From an uncultured Helicobacteraceae bacterium (GTDB lineage Bacteria > Campylobacterota > Campylobacteria > Campylobacterales > Helicobacteraceae): 64,000 nucleotides of DNA. A program made the translations under genes and the position numbers. The stretch covers positions 1 to 64,000 of the forward strand of contig CAKUOH010000009.1 of assembly GCA_934668765.1 (NCBI GenBank), read 5' to 3'. Below are positions 61,634-64,000 of this stretch, in pieces (the stretch's first letter is position 1; the number at the start of each line of letters is the position of its first letter). Below the pieces are notes generated by a model that was given only the letters and a program-made list of their open reading frames with translations, was not told the DNA's origin and ran no database searches.

Positions 61634-62397
61634 AATCCGCCTCCTTTTAAATCTCGATTATGTGAATCTGTAATTTGTCCTCCATCTGCAAGGGAGGGAG
61701 AAATATTTGCAAGAGACGAATTGCTTTTTGTTTCATCAATATTGCCATCTAAAAAATGCACTTCTCTGCTTGCATATTCTGCCATCTCTGGCTCGTGGGT
61801 TACCATTAGAATCGTAATGCCTAAATCCTTATTTAGCCACTGCAAAATTTTCATAATCTCTACACTGCGCTTTGTATCAAGGTTGCCTGTTGGCTCATCG
61901 GCTAGTAAAAACAAAGGCTTACTTGCAATCGCCCTTGCAATCGCCACGCGCTGTTGCTGTCCGCCACTAAGTTTATTTGAAGTGTGGTTTTCAAAGCCAT
62001 CTAATCCTACCATTTTTAGCGATTCAATGGCGACTTTTTGACGCTCTGCCTTTGGCACTCCACGATATAAAAGGGGCAATTCTACATTTTCTAGCGCGGT
62101 GGTGCGTGGCAAGAGATTAAATCCTTGAAAAATAAAGCCGATAAAATGTCGCCGTAAAAGTGCGCGTTCGTTGCGCGTGAGCTTAAAAACGCTCACATTT
62201 TCAAAGAGATATTCCCCACTTGTGGCAATATCAAGGCAACCCAAAATATTTGCCATCGTGCTTTTACCACTGCCACTAGGTCCCATAAGTGCGATAAAAT
62301 CGCCTTTGTTAATCTCTAAATTCACGCCTTTAAGCGCACGAAACGCGCTTGTCCCCTCGCCATAAGTTTTAGTGATATTGCTTAATTTTATAAACAT
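61630..62397 (-). CDS. MacB/LolD-type ABC ATPase with a repeat-derived tail
   Basis: Encodes 255 residues. Walker A GPSGSGKSTMANILG, signature [15 protein letters not shown], Walker B LLADEPTGNLDTK. In many bacteria this domain is fused to the permease, but here it is a separate protein. The last 30 residues (NISPSLADGGQITDSH...) come from a REP-like palindrome (61676-61704) read in frame and have no place in the family. The cut of the usual C-terminus is near DGNIDETKS. Confidence 0.92.
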   Translation of the reverse strand: MFIKLSNITKTYGEGTSAFRALKGVNLEINKGDFIALMGPSGSGKSTMANILGCLDIATSGEYLFENVSVFKLTRNERALLRRHFIGFIFQGFNLLPRTTALENVELPLLYRGVPKAERQKVAIESLKMVGLDGFENHTSNKLSGGQQQRVAIARAIASKPLFLLADEPTGNLDTKRSVEIMKILQWLNKDLGITILMVTHEPEMAEYASREVHFLDGNIDETKSNSSLANISPSLADGGQITDSHNRDLKGGGL

Positions 62398-62468
62398 TTT
62401 CGCGCTCCCTTTTTGTTTGAATCTGCGAATTTTATGCCGAATCTTTTGCGAATTTTAAGGGCAAATTG

Positions 62469-63746
62469 CTATTTTTTACTATCATCTTTTTGGATAATTA
62501 CTTGCGAATCTGTGCGTAGATTATCATTTAAAATCTGTGCGGATTTGCCATTTGTGATGCCAATATCCACTTCGACTTGCTTTGGCTCTCCATTTTCTAA
62601 AATCCACACACTGCCCTTGCTACCGATACCAGAATACGAACGCCTATCGCGCTTTGGCGGTCCCATCATCGACATTGTGCCACTATTGCTTTTTTTGCCG
62701 ACTTTATCGGGCGTAAAAAGCAATGCTTGATAGGGAATAATTAGCGCGTTTTTCACATTTGCCGTTTTTATAGTCGCTGTGGCACTCATTCCGGGACGAA
62801 GCAAAAGTTTGGAATTATCCACGAAAGTCGTTACTTCATAGCTTATGATATTTGAGCTAGTTGAGCTTGTGCTAGATGAGCTAGAGCTACTTGTGGAGCT
62901 TGAATCAGCGAAATTCACTTTGGCGACTTTGGCGATAAACTTTTCATTTGGATAGGCATCTACACTAAATTCGACTTCCTGTCCTACTTTGACTTTGCCT
63001 ACATCTGCTTCTAGGACGCTTGAAATTAGCTTCATTTTGGTTAAATCCTGTGCGATTGTAAAAAGTGTGGGCGTTGAAAAACTAGCTGCCACGGTTTGCC
63101 CCGGGTCGATTGAGCGCGATAGCACGATTCCATTTGTGGGGCTTGTGATGATGGCATTTTTTACATCGATTTTGGCAGATTTTAGCGAAGTTTCAAGCTG
63201 ACGAATCGTTGCTTTTTTTATATCGATATTTGCAAGTGCGCTTTTATACTCTAACTCGGCGGTTTTTAATTGCAGTTGTGATGGCGATTTGCCATCTGTT
63301 CTCTCAAATAAATCCTTGTAATTTTCATAAGTCCATTTTTTATTTTCTAGCGTAACTTGCGCACTTGTAAGCTCTGCCTTTGCGCTTTGCAGTTGTGCTT
63401 CAAATTTATCTACTTCTTGGTCTAGCTTTTCTGGGTCGATTTTTGCTAAAATCTGCCCTTTTTTCACTTCATCATTCACATCGACAAGCACTTCATAAAT
63501 CGTGCCAGAGATTTGGCTACCCACTTCTACGGTGTCGGTTGGTTCTAGCGTGCCTGTCGCACTGACGGCTTGACTAATATCGCCTAGTGTAGGATTTTGC
63601 GTGATATATCTAGTCTTGCTACCGCCAAATCCGCTTATAAAAAGCACCGCCAAAATTACCACAATCGCTACCGCTACGATGATTGCGATGATTTTTTTTG
63701 TGTTTGTTTTTTTGTTTTGTTTGATTGTGTTGTAAATGTTTGTCAT
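62469..63746 (-). CDS. macA: MacA-like efflux periplasmic adaptor
   Basis: Encodes 425 residues. Membrane anchor at about 19-41, lipoyl half-motifs (VEVGSQISGTIYEVLVD and TSPTNGIVLSRSID), an alpha-hairpin coiled coil (about 105-190) and beta-barrel domains. A run of Ser/Thr (SSSTSSSSSSSTSSTSS, about 277-295) lies in a loop. It connects the inner-membrane MacB pump to the outer-membrane channel encoded just upstream (one base apart). Confidence 0.9.
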   Translation of the reverse strand: MTNIYNTIKQNKKTNTKKIIAIIVAVAIVVILAVLFISGFGGSKTRYITQNPTLGDISQAVSATGTLEPTDTVEVGSQISGTIYEVLVDVNDEVKKGQILAKIDPEKLDQEVDKFEAQLQSAKAELTSAQVTLENKKWTYENYKDLFERTDGKSPSQLQLKTAELEYKSALANIDIKKATIRQLETSLKSAKIDVKNAIITSPTNGIVLSRSIDPGQTVAASFSTPTLFTIAQDLTKMKLISSVLEADVGKVKVGQEVEFSVDAYPNEKFIAKVAKVNFADSSSTSSSSSSSTSSTSSNIISYEVTTFVDNSKLLLRPGMSATATIKTANVKNALIIPYQALLFTPDKVGKKSNSGTMSMMGPPKRDRRSYSGIGSKGSVWILENGEPKQVEVDIGITNGKSAQILNDNLRTDSQVIIQKDDSKK

Positions 63747-63747
63747 T

Positions 63748-64000
63748 TTATTTTCCTTGTGTTTGATTTAAGTTTGTTTGAATCGTTTTGGATTCCCCCT
63801 CCCTTGCGGAGGGGGCTAGGGGGTGGGTAGATTCATTGTTTGAAAATTGTGCGGGACTACTATTTTGAGTGTTAAACCCACCCCCTTTATCCCCCTCCGC
63901 AAGGGAGGGGGAATTATTAGATTTATCCGAATCTTTAGCCAAAGTTATATCACTATCATTTCCACCTATTGCGCGATACAGATAAATTATCGCACTTATC
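63748..64000 (-). CDS. TolC-like outer-membrane efflux channel, C-terminal end only
   Basis: The open frame enters from the right edge with IIYLYRAIGG, the typical end of TolC/CusC-type channels, and then continues about 65 residues to TAA at 63748-63750. That tail contains two REP-like palindromes in frame (coding SPSLAEGDKGGG and HPLAPSAREGES), so it appears to be an added extension. Its position immediately before macA supports a channel role. Confidence 0.62.
   Translation of the reverse strand, partial: ISAIIYLYRAIGGNDSDITLAKDSDKSNNSPSLAEGDKGGGFNTQNSSPAQFSNNESTHPLAPSAREGESKTIQTNLNQTQGK
63792..63914. repeat. Two REP-like palindromes in opposite orientation inside the channel gene's 3' end
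   Basis: Copies at 63792-63829 and 63876-63914, each with core CCCCCTCC-CTTGC-GGAGGGGG (or reverse) and a flank CTAGGGGGTGGGT or ACCCACCCCC. They match those at 9640-9677 and 9839-9876. Confidence 0.85.

Overview
The window is a chromosomal segment of a Helicobacter-like member of the Campylobacterota, probably a non-gastric (enterohepatic-type) Helicobacter. The evidence is a single 2890-residue fusion of RNA polymerase beta and beta-prime (a trait of Helicobacter and Wolinella), a Helicobacter-type 16S gene, the order tRNA(Thr,Tyr,Gly,Thr)-tuf-rpmG-tRNA(Trp)-secE-nusG-rplKAJL-rpoBC, and several 5'-end simple repeats of the kind Helicobacter uses for phase variation. I do not name a species.

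Layout. 1-9.6 kb, mostly minus strand: a phase-variable surface protein (OFF as assembled), a biotin carboxylase subunit, tRNA-Ala(GGC), a beta-propeller/solenoid protein, a DUF342/FapA-like protein and an ATP-grasp-like protein, then a plus-strand chemoreceptor. 9.6-10.06 kb: a cluster of palindromic repeats. 10-17.2 kb: pheS-pheT-aroA-ispH-manC. 17.5-19.5 kb: an isolated secreted protein of the DUF1561/virulence-modifying type with ricin-like lectin modules, preceded by an AT-rich regulatory-looking region. 19.9-41.7 kb: the translation/transcription core (tRNAs, tuf, ribosomal proteins, nusG, rpoBC fusion, rpsL, rpsG, fusA) followed by xth, polA and an LptF/LptG permease. 41.7-47.3 kb: one complete linked rRNA operon (16S-tRNA-Ile-tRNA-Ala-23S-5S) with readable processing stems. 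47.5-52.4 kb: an outer-membrane protein with a CT12 tract, a second propeller/solenoid protein paralogous to the first, a T19 tract and a broken chemoreceptor. 52.6-56.1 kb: pstSCAB phosphate transporter. 56.3-58.4 kb: an adenine methyltransferase with a probable restriction endonuclease. 58.6-60 kb: a DUF502 protein and an outer-membrane protein broken by a nonsense codon and a poly-G tract. 60.4-64 kb: a TolC-MacA-MacB-like efflux operon on the minus strand.

Themes. At least three coding tracts (G10, CT12, G10) and one intergenic tract (T19) could switch surface or sensory genes. REP-like palindromes occur between genes and also inside the C-terminal coding ends of two efflux genes. The 7-mer AGATTCG/CGAATCT is strikingly frequent on both strands and often forms inverted pairs just after genes, as DNA-uptake words do in other bacteria. 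The DUF1561 protein and the two propeller/solenoid paralogues are the least understood proteins here.
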